A stretch of 64,000 nucleotides of DNA. Origin: Aspidapion aeneum (Eukaryota > Arthropoda > Insecta > Coleoptera > Brentidae). Both the position numbers and the translations under genes were made by a program. Below are positions 33,408-44,623 of the stretch, one piece after another. The stretch's first letter is position 1; each line of letters opens with the position of its first letter. Below the pieces are notes generated by a model. The model was not told where the DNA came from. It saw only the letters and a program-made list of their open reading frames with translations, and searched no databases. The stretch spans positions 27,790,602-27,854,601 of the forward strand of contig OY755039.1 of NCBI GenBank assembly GCA_963576565.1, read 5' to 3'.

Positions 33408-34090
33408 TAAACTGCGCAAGAATAAAACCTCTTACTATCAGATGTTTTATCCCCATGACTGGTTCAACTCTCTGCAATATGATTGGTGCCGGTCGGCTGA
33501 GCTTAAGTTGGTTTTTGCTCAACATGTGATGTTGTGCGCTGTTTATTCTAAAAATAGCTTGCGCATTTTGTGACGGTAAGTGCATTTTTACAGCCTTTTC
33601 AAAATTTTGTTTACATTGAACAATTAATGGGTTTATGTATTATTCATAATTAAACGCGTTTCCCGTAAATTTAGCCCTTTACTGAGTATGAGTTTTGTTT
33701 GAATTAAACTGGTGGTTTGGGGCAAAACGGGGTTTTTTCTTGCGGGCAAAACGGGATATCTTGTTATACCTAGTAACCTATACCCCATTTTGCCCCAAAA
33801 ATGTTTTTTTTTATTTTTTTGGTATCACTGAAAGTTGTATATTATGTTATCTTTGCAAAAAATGGGCGCAAAATTCGTGTAGAAGAGTCGACAGCGATGA
33901 CTAGGTCACTGTAATTCTTTATAAATTTTGTAAATACTAAATTTAATTATTATAAATGTATTTTTTATTACAACTTTTTATTTTTTAAATAAATATTTTA
34001 ATTTTTGTTAGTATTTTAATTAATAAAACTTGTCTTACAATAAAATATTGATTCTAAATGACACAATCGCCCCGCCCGTTTCGCCACATA
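33408..34090. other. Non-coding stretch with GGGGCAAAACGGGG hairpin
   Basis: 33718-33798 can fold: GGGGCAAAACGGGG faces TACCCCATTTTGCCCC. Related words appear at 34070, 35010-35035, 35200-35212 and 36053 on either strand, possibly fragments of an older element. No gene seen. Confidence 0.4.
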
Positions 34091-34990
34091 GAGTGGTGAC
34101 TCGATAATCCGCACACGCGATAGTCTGGATGCTTTGGTAGTCCGGATAGTCTCAAAGTCCATGGTATTCGGTAATCCGGATTTTCCGTGATTCAATAATC
34201 TCGACTCGCGTTTTTTCCATAAAATTGGCATATAATGGACATAATAAGGCAGATTTTAACCTGTTACTTGTTTGGTTTGATGCGGCGCGTGGTATCAAAC
34301 CCCGCATTCAGCAGTTCTCTTCTAGCTTTTCGGGCGAGGGCAAGGTTAGAGGTCACGGTCGTGTCGTGAATGGCTCCAATTAAAAGGAAACGTAAAACTT
34401 TAACCATAAAAGGAGAAGTCAGAGATTATTAATGCATTAAAGAGTGATAGCGTTACTGGAATAGGTTCAGCTTTAAAGTATGGAATGGGTACATCAACAG
34501 TCAGTGATATTCGGAGAAATATGGAACAAATTATACGGTTTGTATTCAATTGGATTGGAAATCCAAAATGTTTTATTACTCGCGTGCGAAAAGTACTCAG
34601 TTCCCGCACTCGCACCCGCACAGAAAATATTAAAATTTGAGCTTGATTTGGACATCTTAGTGACTTTTAACACGCCACTGTAAATCTATACTCCATATAA
34701 TTAATACTAAATTGTTATTATTTTAATATTTTAAAAAATTCTAAAAAAGGTTGTAAATTTGCTTTTTTTTCATGATTTTGTATTAATTTCAAATTAAATC
34801 ATTACTTATTTTATTAAATCTCACTTTTTAGTAATATTTATAAATTTTTTTGTTATTAAAAAATGTCCTCAATAATCCGGATTCCTCGATAATTCGGATT
34901 GGCCCAGTTTTAATACAAATACAAATACAAAAAAGCTTTATTAAAAAAGATTGATTGATTGAATTGATCCGGATTATCGAGTCACCACGG
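34091..34990. mobile_element. Pogo/Tigger-like DNA transposon remnant
   Basis: The inner part of the inverted repeat is identical at both ends: GTGGTGACTCGATAATCCG from 34093, and the same on the minus strand from 34988. TA flanks the element on both sides (34089-34090 and 34991-34992), as for Tc1/mariner-pogo. The 900-bp body encodes the start of a CENP-B/pogo-type transposase (34370-34525), while the catalytic domain is missing. It also holds further GATAATCCGGAT-like words near the right end (34874-34900). Confidence 0.85.
34370..34525 (+). pseudogene. Pogo-like transposase, N-terminal helix-turn-helix fragment
   Basis: Starts MAPIKRKRKTLTIKGEVRDY, a basic N-terminus followed by the psq-type helix-turn-helix of pogo/Tigger/jerky transposases. 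After a +1 shift near 34427 it continues ALKSDSVTGIGSALKYGMGT and STVSDIRRN, the DNA-recognition helix region. The second HTH and the DDE domain are absent. The fragment would have bound the element's ends. Confidence 0.75.
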
Positions 34991-34992
34991 TA

Positions 34993-36289
34993 TAGGTATC
35001 TTATTTTACCCCATATGCGGAGCAAAATGGGGCAAAGTCAACTTTTTACAAAAATAAAAATAAAAGCATGATAAAGTTCTAAATCGCCTAAACTGAAAAT
35101 TAAAACATACAGATAACATATCTAGCCAACTTAATTCCAAATGACGAACGCAATGGTGATCATTTAATAGAAGAAATAAGCCTATAGAATTAAGTATACC
35201 ATTTTGCCCCCCTTTCCTCTATGTACGATTTAAACGGGATGGTTAATAATAATTATAATAAAACAAACTATCTTGCTAGAATGAATTTATATGAGCCAGA
35301 TCGTAAAAATAAAGTTCAATTTGTTAAGGTAATGTTCGTTTGATGTCATTTTTATCTCATAAATGTTTATTTTTAACAGTTTTACCTTAGAAATTAAGTC
35401 AGATCTCGTTAAAAAATTACATGAAAGCTTTAAACCTCTGATTATCTAATTATGAGTGTAGTATGCAGGATTACCCTCCCTCATTTTTTATACACAAATA
35501 CAAAAAACGGTTTTTCCAGTAAAACACACACTGCATCGTGCACAGGGAACATTGTGCAAAATAATTAAAATAAAAATCGAATCAAAACCGAATGTAAACA
35601 ATAAGCCAGACGTAACTTACGCAGGCTCAACACCTGATTCTTTGCCCTGCGAAAGCATTCGACCTTGTCATGACAACCAACGGACGCAGTCACCCCGCAG
35701 CAAATCGAGTCGACACAGGCGAACGAAAAACCAAAATCGCTTCACCAATGCATGTCTGCACGCTGGGCCCGCGGCGGGGAACGCTCACGATTTTATATCG
35801 GTTAATAAGGTAATAAGGTGATCAACCGCTCTTTCGGATTTTTTGATGCGGCGCGGGTCCGATGTTTAATTTTTTGTCCTGTCTTAGATTCTTATACCAC
35901 GTGAACACGTCCACATCTAGGGGGCTTAATTTCTATAAGAGGATAAAAAATTGACTTTAGTGAATGTGAAACGAAAATAATGTAATGTAAAAGTAAGTGA
36001 ATTATTTACTTTAGAAAAAAGCAGAATTTGAATATCTTATTCTGGTTTTGTATCGCCCCGTTTGTCCCTTACATAAGGCTGACTAAATTGACCTTTCGCA
36101 AATTGAGTAGCGGCTTATACTGATATTTTTGCCAAACCGGCAACGCTAGTTTTACGCATTTCTCATCTCTTATGCAATCCTTATGGCCAATGCGAAAATC
36201 CTATCCCAAGATAGAAGGCTCCCAAATAACATTATTATCACTCAAGGTTTTATTAATTTGGTTCCAAGGTTATTTAGAGGGTGCTGTTA
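34993..36289. other. Non-coding stretch
   Basis: No gene recognised. A 90-codon frame at 35552-35821 is basic and low in hydrophobic residues without a motif, so I leave it unannotated. Confidence 0.45.
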
Positions 36290-36865
36290 TGGCTTTTAGG
36301 ATCAATTTGGCTACAAAAAGGTAATTTATATTGCCAATTACCTAAAGAGGTGTTGTACAACCAAAAAGTGTTCTTCTGTTCCTTTTAGATACTTTTGGTT
36401 TTATTGATTTCTGATTTATAAAAGATGGTCTTATAAAACCCTTTTACCTAAAGTTTTTAAAAATAAATAAATATAAACTTTGGTCTTTTAGTTTTTTTCA
36501 CTACTTTAGGTCATAACAAAAGTGTTTTAAAATAGAGCTAAAAGGTTACCTTATATCCTTTTGTTTTTGTAGTTACCAGTAGTTTAATAGTAAATATGAT
36601 TATATAGGCGGCCATATAGAACCTAGTTTCCTTAAGGTTTTTAAGAGTGGTAAATATAAACTTTAGACTTTTGGTTTTTGCCATTACTTTTAGGCATTTT
36701 AAACCGGTTTTATTGGAAGGCTTAAAGGTAAACTTAATTCTTTTGTATTTATGGTTACCCATAGCTGCATATTAAATATTATTTAAATAGGAGGTAATAT
36801 ATAACTATTTCCTTAAGGGTTCTAACAGAAGTAAATAAATACTTTCGTATTTTAGTTTTTACTAG
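36290..36865 (+). repeat. Diverged ~180-bp tandem repeat
   Basis: Units begin AATATAAACTTTGGTCTTTT (~36470) and AATATAAACTTTAGACTTTT (~36653), with a third start near 36833. A more diverged unit lies upstream from about 36290. Each carries TTTAGTTTTT, a GTTACC block and TTCCTTAAGG. No coding potential. Confidence 0.6.
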
Positions 36866-39045
36866 TACTAGTACAGATTGGTACCTACCTATTGCAAGAT
36901 TGATTATTTATTATCCTCCTGGGTAGGGCACCCAAGCCTAGATAAGGCCTGTTTAAACGGCCAATATAAGAGGTTTCCCTCCAACCTGCAGGCACAACGG
37001 ATATCATTGCATTGGCCCTCCTGATTGTGTGCAAATTGCACGATAAAAAACATTTAAATTTAACACAACACTTTAAAAAACAATTCCAAAAATTTAAGTG
37101 AGGTTATGTTCACTATGTTTACCTTCTCTTTTTTATTGGTTTCATAAGCGCACTCAAAAATCCTTGTTGCGATAGAGTAACAAATAAAACCAAGTGACCA
37201 CTATAAAACGATAATGGCGTATATAGAATTATTTTAAAAATATTGTAAACAGAAAATATTTATCTAGTCGTTTTAGCAGTGTTTTTTAACAATAATTTTA
37301 CTTTAATTTTGATTTATGTAAACCAAACAGACTTTTTTAATGGAGAATAGTGTAAATTATTTTTTTTTATTTTAAATATTTGTGAGCTGGCGCGCTTGTT
37401 TTGAGAGCTTTTCAGATACGATTTTAGCAGAAAAATAAGTCTGGCAGGCAATTTGATGATCCACAAAACGACAAACTCCTCATATATAGGTATATTTTTA
37501 TGTGATACAATAATTTTGGGACTCTGACATTTTTGGCAATTTTATGACCTAAATTATTTTATATAGCCATTGTGAATCTAAAATATCGCTAAACCTTTTA
37601 TAGGAAAAATTATTTACTCTAAAGGTATTATGGTATTCAACAGAATTGCCAGGATACCAAATTACCAAATCTAGTTTTATAACGGGATAGAGGACGTTTC
37701 TGAGTTGCTTTTAGAACCTGGCATAATAGCTTTAGGCTCTAAAAGGTTCTATACTGGTGGAACCGCTAGAGGGCGAAGCTAGCGTTTATTTCTTATGGTT
37801 TTATAATGAGTTTAATACATAGGTTGCCACCACCAATTGGAGAGTCCCATTTAGGAGGTCTAAGGGGTATATAAGGGTAATGGGAACGTGCTAGCGACCA
37901 AACATTGAAACTAATGGTTTTAAGGAAAGGCGCTGGCAACCTTTTAGCTTCTGCTATAAATAAAGAAATGTTACTTGGGCTGGCCACGCGGTATTTAGCC
38001 TGGAAAAGAGGTGAAGCAGCGCTTCACACCTGCGTCATTGGACGAGCCGCCACTGAAAAATTCTAGAGTTCATTTACACCCAAATTATATTCGTGATTAA
38101 TATCCACATAAAATAAGAATTTTTTAATGTCTTACAAAATCCTGACTAAAATCAATTTAATTTATATTCTTAAAAGGGTTCGGTCGCGCCGCGCTCTGGA
38201 TCAGTGGGCACGTATTAAATCTTCCTGAAAACTGAAAAGTTTTATTTGGAAATTCGACTTTAAAAACTTTCTCGGAAGTGTCTCTAGACTCCGAGTTTCG
38301 TGAGCGAGACATTTTTAAAGTTAAATAATGAATAGAAAATGGCAAGGATGGGTATTTTAAAATTAAAATATTTTGAATCGCTATCTAATGAGTAAGAAGA
38401 AGCGTCATCACATTTCTCTTGTCTGGTCGAGATGTCATTCCCGCTATGATAAACAGCAGTACCTAAGATATGCAATAACTTCTTTTTTGTGGTATTTTGT
38501 AAATTTTTCTTTCTACTAATAAGCGATAATCAATTGTTAGTATAGTTTTTGCAAAGTCAGTTGAACAAAGAAAAAGCCGACCATCGGCATATCCTTTATA
38601 GAAAGTGATATGAGCGGCGGTAGATATATACTCATGAAAATTATTTCATTTAATTATGGCGTAAACTAAAGAAATAAAAATAGATAATAAAGCTTTCTAT
38701 TCCTACACCTACAGGAACGACACTGATTTATTTTATAACTCTGCATACCGCCGACCAAAGGGGTCCGGAAAAGCACACCCGAAAGCAATTAAAAGCGCAT
38801 CTCAAAAAAATCTGCCAATCAGGTGCCGTTTATCCACCTGTGCTCGGTCGGTGGGAAAACAAATACTTTGTGGTCGGACTGCAAAGAGTCGCGCCTCTTC
38901 TCAGTCGGTAGAGTTGAAATTATACCAGGACGATTTCATATGAATTTGGATAACTTTTGAAGGGCAGAATGAAGCAAAATTTCATGAAATCGATAGAACC
39001 CCGTATTAGGAGTTATTCAAGTGACTTTGCAAAAACTATAACGAC
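36866..39045. other. Non-coding stretch with one isolated hAT-type end
   Basis: GAGCCGCCACTG at about 38044-38055 has the form of a hAT right terminus, but no matching left end was found. Small frames at 37793-37987, 38157-38345 and 38284-38475 lack motifs. Confidence 0.4.
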
Positions 39046-39275
39046 TTATTGCAATAAGGCCGGGCAATAATAGTGCCGGGCACTTTCAAAATTGACATAC
39101 CAAAGTCGAATTCATAAATCCAGTCGTTTATTTTCCATTAATAGTGGCGGCACTATTAATTCCGGCTCTTATAATACACAAAGGCATAATTTTAAAAGAA
39201 GACAGCTGTTCTTATATAATACGAAACTGTCAGAATAGTGCCCGGCACAATTACTGCATGGCTTTCTTGCAATAA
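39046..39275. repeat. Inverted-repeat MITE
   Basis: The left end TTATTGCAATAAGGCCGGGC and the minus-strand right end TTTATTGCAAGAAAGCCATG share a TTATTGCAA start and a common inner GTGCCGGGCAC block. The ~230-bp body includes a second small palindrome (AATAGTGGCGGCACTATT). No coding sequence. Confidence 0.6.
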
Positions 39276-39482
39276 ATACCTATTATGCTCAATATGCCCT
39301 TATCTCTGACTTTGCTTAACCAAGAATTTTGTTTTATTCCAGGTCTTTCTATTTTCCCCAGAAGAATAAGATTTGAGATAACTCGGGGTCAATACCTGGG
39401 TCAAACTTATAGATTTAAAGAGAATCAGGGCTCATAATATAGTAAATGAAGCCTTCAAAATACCTCATTTTTTGAGGTAGCC

Positions 39483-40170
39483 AGGCCTGGACGGGGCCTC
39501 GGCGGCCCAGCCGGGGCTTTGGGCTACTTTGGGCCTGGATATACGGATGTAAAAGTTATTGTTAGTATTTGTTAGATCTTTCCCTGTTCTTGTCAGAGAA
39601 TATCATTATTTGGTAAGTGGGCCCCTTCTTTGATCAAAAAAAAAGGTAATATAACTGACCACATTACTAAGATGATTACTTACTTTAATTTATATTTAAT
39701 GATTGATTGTTGAATAATCTAGTAAGTAGCCTTAAGAAAACTGCCTAGATTTTGCTTAAAGTTCAATTGAACTGCAAATATTGCTTTTGTAACAGTGTGA
39801 ACAGTGATAACTTATAAATAAATTGTTTTTACCAACACTTTTTTTTCTGGTGACGAGCATGCTTGAAAACAGAAAAATGAGTTTCAATATATTCCGAAAA
39901 CCGCAATTATTGAAGCAAATTGTTCAAAATTTAGTTATAAATTTTTTGTTATCCCTAAATTTTTACCTAAAATAGACTTTATTTTTCAAAAATTTTCGGC
40001 GCAAGTTAAGTTTCATATAGTGCTAAACTTCTGAAATTTACTGAAACCCAAATTTTTTTTGTTTTTTTTGCCTCATTGCATCCACCCCTTCCCCCATTAC
40101 TGGTTATGGGGCCCTTGACTTTGGCTTTGGCCCGCCGGGACCCCTACGTACCCAGTCCGGCCCAGGTCGC
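39483..40170. repeat. Probable hAT-type MITE with GC-rich ends
   Basis: A GC-rich CCAGGCCTGGACGGGGCCTC block at the left and, inverted, a CCTGGGCCGGACTGGG-starting block at the right enclose AT-rich DNA. This resembles hAT elements ending in CAGGGCCGGACTGG. No 8-bp duplication is evident, so the boundaries are tentative. Confidence 0.4.
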
Positions 40171-40212
40171 TCAATCAATGAGTAGGAAATGGCATAGATA
40201 AAAAAATAAACA

Positions 40213-43050
40213 TGTTTCGAGGCCACCTCCATAAACCTAGCAAGCCCACCTTAATAAAAATTTAAAAAATGTATTCCAGAATTATGTGCTAATTTCGTCC
40301 ACTTTTTAAAATTTTTGTGCTCCTTTGGTTTCCACGGAAATTTAAAAAAATGATTGGCGTGCTAGCTTTATATAAAGCTAGCAAGCCCATACAGAAATAA
40401 TCAATATTTTTATAATATTTATATGCGAAAATTAAGTGCTTTTTATGTGTTCCCGTTTGCTAAAAACAAAATTCCATTTATCAAGTTTTTAACCTTTTTT
40501 TTTAAAGAAAATGTGTGGGCTGACTAGGTTTATATAAACCTAGCAAGCCCACCTCAATAAAAATAAATAAAATACATTCCAGAATTATGTGCTTTTTATG
40601 TGCTAATTTCGTCCACTTTTTAAAATTTTTGTGCTCTTTTGGTTTCCACGGAAATTTAAAAACATGATTGGCGTGCTAGCTTTAAATAAAGCTAGCAAGC
40701 CCATACAGAAATAATCAATATTTTTATAATATTTATATGCGAAAATTAAGTGTTTTTTATGTGCTCCCGTTTGCTAAAAACAAAATTCCATTTACCAAGT
40801 TTTTAAGCTTTTTTTTTTTAAATGTGTGGGCTGGCTAGGTTTATATAAACCTAGCAAGCCCACCTCAATAAAAATAAATAAAATACATTCCAGAATTATG
40901 TGCTAATTTCGTCCACGTTTTAAAATTTTTCTGCTCCTTTGGTTTCCACGGAAATTTAAAAAAGTTATTGACGTGCTGGCTTTATATAAAGCTAGCAAGC
41001 CAATACAGAAATAATAAATATTTTTATGCCCACCACAATAAAAATTCAAAAAAATTTATTCCAGAATTATGTGCTTTTTATGTGCTAATTTCGTTCACTT
41101 TTTAAAATTTTTGTGGTTCTTTGGTTTCCACGGAAATTTAAAAAAATGATTGGCGTGCTAGGTATATATAAACCTAGCCAGCCCACACATTTTTTTTAAA
41201 AAATGCTTAAAAACTTGGTAAATGGAATTTTGTTTTTAGCAAACGGAAGCACATAAAAAGCACTTAATTTTCGCATATAAATATTATAATAGTTATTTAA
41301 ACAACAAGGTTTGAAAACGACTCTTTGCACACGATCGAGACAGTTTGGTAGACCGAGCCTAAGGCGAGGTCTACAAGTCGAGGGAGTGTGCAAAGAGGTT
41401 TTCAAACGAGTTTTTTACAATATTTTTTATACGACTGCTAATAAAGAAAGAAAAATCAAATTTTAATTTAACTTGTTTTTATTTCCGACATTTTTACAAC
41501 AAAACTTTAAAAATTCAATAATTTTTTGACGTATGTTACGGAACTAAGCCAACTTATATTGATGGGTGACAACAACAAAAATCACAATGACGGGAGACCC
41601 GTATGCAGAAATGACATAGGCGTGCGCAAAAATGACATAAGCGTGTGAAAAACGTTTTGCACACAGCGTGCGCAAAATGCCATTTTCAGATCGTGTTCTC
41701 CGTGCGCAAAACCCCCTTTTACAAGACAGTCGTATAAAAAAATATTTATTATTTCTGTATGGGCTTGCTAGCTTTATATAAAGCTAGCACGGCAATCATT
41801 TTTTTAAATTTCCGTGGAAACCAAAGGAGCACAAAAATTTTAAAAAGTGGACGAAATAAGCACATTAAAAGCACATAATTTTGGAATAAATTTTTTTAAT
41901 TTTTATTGAGGTGGGCATAAAAATATTTATTATTTCTGTATTGTAGTACGTCAATCATTTTTTTAAATTTCCGTGAAAACCAAAGGAGCACAAAAATTTT
42001 AAAAAGTGGACGAAATTAGCACATAAAGAGCACATAATTCTGGAATGTATTTTATTTATTTTTATTGAGGTGAACTTGCTAGGTTTATATAAACCTAGCC
42101 AGCCCACACATTTTTTAAAAAAAAAAGCTTAAAAAAATTGGTAAATGGAATTTTGTTTTGAGCAAACGGAAGCACATAAAAAGCACTTAATTTTCGAATA
42201 TAAATATTATAAAAATATTTATTATTTCTGTATGGGTTTGCTAGCTTTATATAAAGCTAGCACGTCAATCATTTTTTTTTAAGTTTCCGTGGAAACCAAA
42301 GGAGCACAAAAATTTTAAAAAGTGGACGAAATTAGCACATAAAGAGCACATAATTCTGGAATGTATTTTATTTATTTTTATTGAGGTGGGCTTGCTAGGT
42401 TTATATAAACCTAGCCAGCCCACACATTTTTTTTTAAAAGCTTAAAAACTTGATAAATGAAATTTTGTTTTTAGTAAACGGGAGCACATAAAAAGCACTT
42501 AATTTTCGCATATAAATATTATAAAAATATTAATTATTTCTGTATGGGCTTGCTAGCTTTATATAAAGCTAGCACGCCAATCATGTTTTTAAATTTCCGT
42601 GGAAACCAAAGGAGCACAAAAATTTTAAAAAGTGGAGGAAATTAGCACATAAAAAGCACATAATTCTGGAATGTATTTTATTTATTTTTATTGAGGTGGG
42701 CTTGCTAGGTTTATATAAACCTAGCCAGCCCACACATTTTCTTTAAAAAAAAAAGGTTAAAAACTTGATAAATGGAATTTTGTTTTTAGCAAACGGGAGC
42801 ACATAAAAAGCACTTAATTTTCGCATATAAATATTATAAAAATATTGATTATTTCTGTATGGGCTTGCTAGCTTTATATAAAGCTAGCACGCCAATCATT
42901 TTTTTAAATTTCCGTGGAAACCAAAGGAGCACAAAAATTTTTAAAAGTGGACGAAATTAGCACATAAAAAGCACATAATTCTGGAATACATTTTTTAAAT
43001 TTTTATTGAGGTGGGCTTGCTAGGTTTATGGAGGTTTTCGAGACCATTAT
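40213..43050. repeat. Giant mirror-image array of palindrome-bearing tandem units
   Basis: A ~313-bp unit is repeated in tandem. Each unit has two perfect palindromes about 160 bp apart: type A (22 bp, arms GCTAGCTTTAT) and type B (20 bp, arms CTAGGTTTAT). Type A lies at 40361, 40675 (mutated), 40975, 41767, 42240, 42552 and 42867; type B at 40524, 40835, 42079, 42395 and 42705. Left of about 41165 all units point one way; right of it all point the other. The switch falls on a palindrome itself (41156-41177). The outer ends match in inverted form (CCTCCATAAACCTAGCAAGC and its complement). No coding frame. Foldback (FB/Galileo-like) transposons have arms of this kind. Confidence 0.85.
41291..41745. 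mobile_element. Insert within one array unit, with a ~100-nt hairpin
   Basis: Unit sequence breaks at ...AAATATTATA and resumes at AAAAAATATTTATTATTTCT. The 455-bp insert starts with a strong hairpin (41309-41408; arms GTTTGAAAACGACTCTTTGC / GCAAAGAGGTTTTCAAAC). It also holds a second inverted pair (TTTTTATACGACTG at 41424, CAGTCGTATAAAAA at 41727). The word GTGTGCAAA/GTGCGCAAA occurs at least six times in either orientation. It looks like a non-autonomous DNA transposon inserted after the array formed. Confidence 0.55.
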
Positions 43051-43071
43051 ATTTATGGGGGAAGTGTAGAT

Positions 43072-43911
43072 GTACAGGGTGGGCCAAATTCGATGTTTTT
43101 TGCTGGTTTTAGGTATTTCTAGCCGAGATACATAAAAACGAGTGGACATATCCTGGGCTCGATTTTCAAGACGTCTTCGAATATCAAAACCGCTTCTTGA
43201 TAAACTAAAATCTCGTAGTTTTTTAGCTACAAGGGGATTTTGAAAAGTCTGCATTTATGGAGGTGACCTATAACTTTTTTATTTATGAAAATTTCATTTT
43301 GGTGTAAGATGGTTTCTTGCAGGTTTTTTTATGGAGAACCCAACTGTCAAACTAAATTTTATGCGTCACTGTTAGTTTTTGAGATATTACAAAAAATTTT
43401 AATTTTCTTACGGAATGACCCATTTTTTGTTTTTGTTTCGAAATCTACGTCAAATTTTCTGTTTAACGATATGTCATAAATATCTTGAAAACTGCGTAAC
43501 GAACTGTCATTCATGACATATCGTTAAACAGAAAATTTGACGTAGATTTCAAAACAAAAACAAAAAATGAGTCATTTCATAAGAAAATTTAAACTTTTTT
43601 TAATATCTCAAAAACTAAAAGTGACAGATAAAAATTAGTTTGACAGTTGGATTCTTCATAAAAAAAAACCTGTAAAAAAGCATCTTACACCAAAATGAAA
43701 ATTTCATAAATAAAAAAGTTATAGGCCAACTCCATAAATGCAGACTTTTCAAAATCCCCTCGTAGCTAAAAAACTACAAGGTTTATCAAAAAGCGGTTTT
43801 GATATTTGAAGACGTCTTGAAAATCGAGCCCAGGACATCCACTCGTTTTTGTGTATCTTGGCTAGAAATACCTAAAACCAGCAAAAAACATCGAATTGGC
43901 CCAGTCTGTAC
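43072..43911. repeat. Nearly perfect 840-bp inverted repeat
   Basis: From GTACAGGGTGGGCCAAATTC at the left and its counterpart at the right (minus strand GTACAGACTGGGCCAATTCG), the two ~400-bp arms match almost continuously to a loop of ~30-40 bases round 43490. Shared stretches include TTTTGCTGGTTTTAGGTATT and ACGATATGTCAT. Only scattered substitutions are seen. Frames inside are not coding. A transcript would fold into one long duplex. Confidence 0.9.
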
Positions 43912-44623
43912 AACGCACAGTGGAACGTTTTGAAGATCTCGGTGGACAACCCCTGAGCAACATTAACACTTTTAATGCTTAATTTTTTTAGCTTTAAAAT
44001 AACATAAAATATTTAAAAGCATTTAGTTTTTGCAATATTACCTACCTCTTATATAGGGTGATTCAGATTTTAACGATTTTAAGATTTTTTTATTCGTACT
44101 GTATGTTTTTAACGAAAATTATTTCAACAAATTTTATAACAATGAAGTAACGGTATATATTTTTTTTAGTTTTTGCAAGAAGGAATTTAAATAAAACAGT
44201 TTTGCAATATACAAGGTGTTTCAGAAAAATTTAAATAAAGCCGTTTTAGGCGGTAAGGGACGATCAAGAAAAAAAATCCACTCTCATCTGTCACTATATG
44301 AAAAATAAATGCATTAAAAATTTTAAACCTCTCACCCCTTGCCCGGGGTGAAACCAACCCCTAAAATTATATTGAGAAATGTTCATCGGATGGCATTATC
44401 TTTAAAGGGGTTTAATGTGAGAAAATTTAAAAGATATTTGGATTTTAATTTTATATAACTAAGAAAGTTTAAAAAAATATTTATTAAATTGGAAAATTCC
44501 ATTTTTCATTACTTAATAATAGAATAATTAACTAACACAAGTCCATTTTATTATTATCTTGCAAACTAAACTGTGTTAATTAATTTCTCAATCTGACACA
44601 AAAAAGACAAGAAAAATATATTA
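43912..44623. other. Non-coding stretch with repeat-end words
   Basis: AGGGTGATTCAGATTTTAAC (44056) and AAGGTGTTTCAGAAAAATTT (44213) resemble inverted-repeat element ends, but I could not pair them. No gene seen. Confidence 0.4.

Noticed and set aside
33718..35212. GGGGCAAAACGGGG-type words as ends of an outer transposon around the pogo element
   Set aside because: Several copies in both orientations, none pairing cleanly with a target duplication.
40213..43050. CRISPR-like array of short palindromes
   Set aside because: Spacers are ~160 bp and repeat themselves, the host is eukaryotic and there are no cas genes; this is a tandem/inverted satellite.
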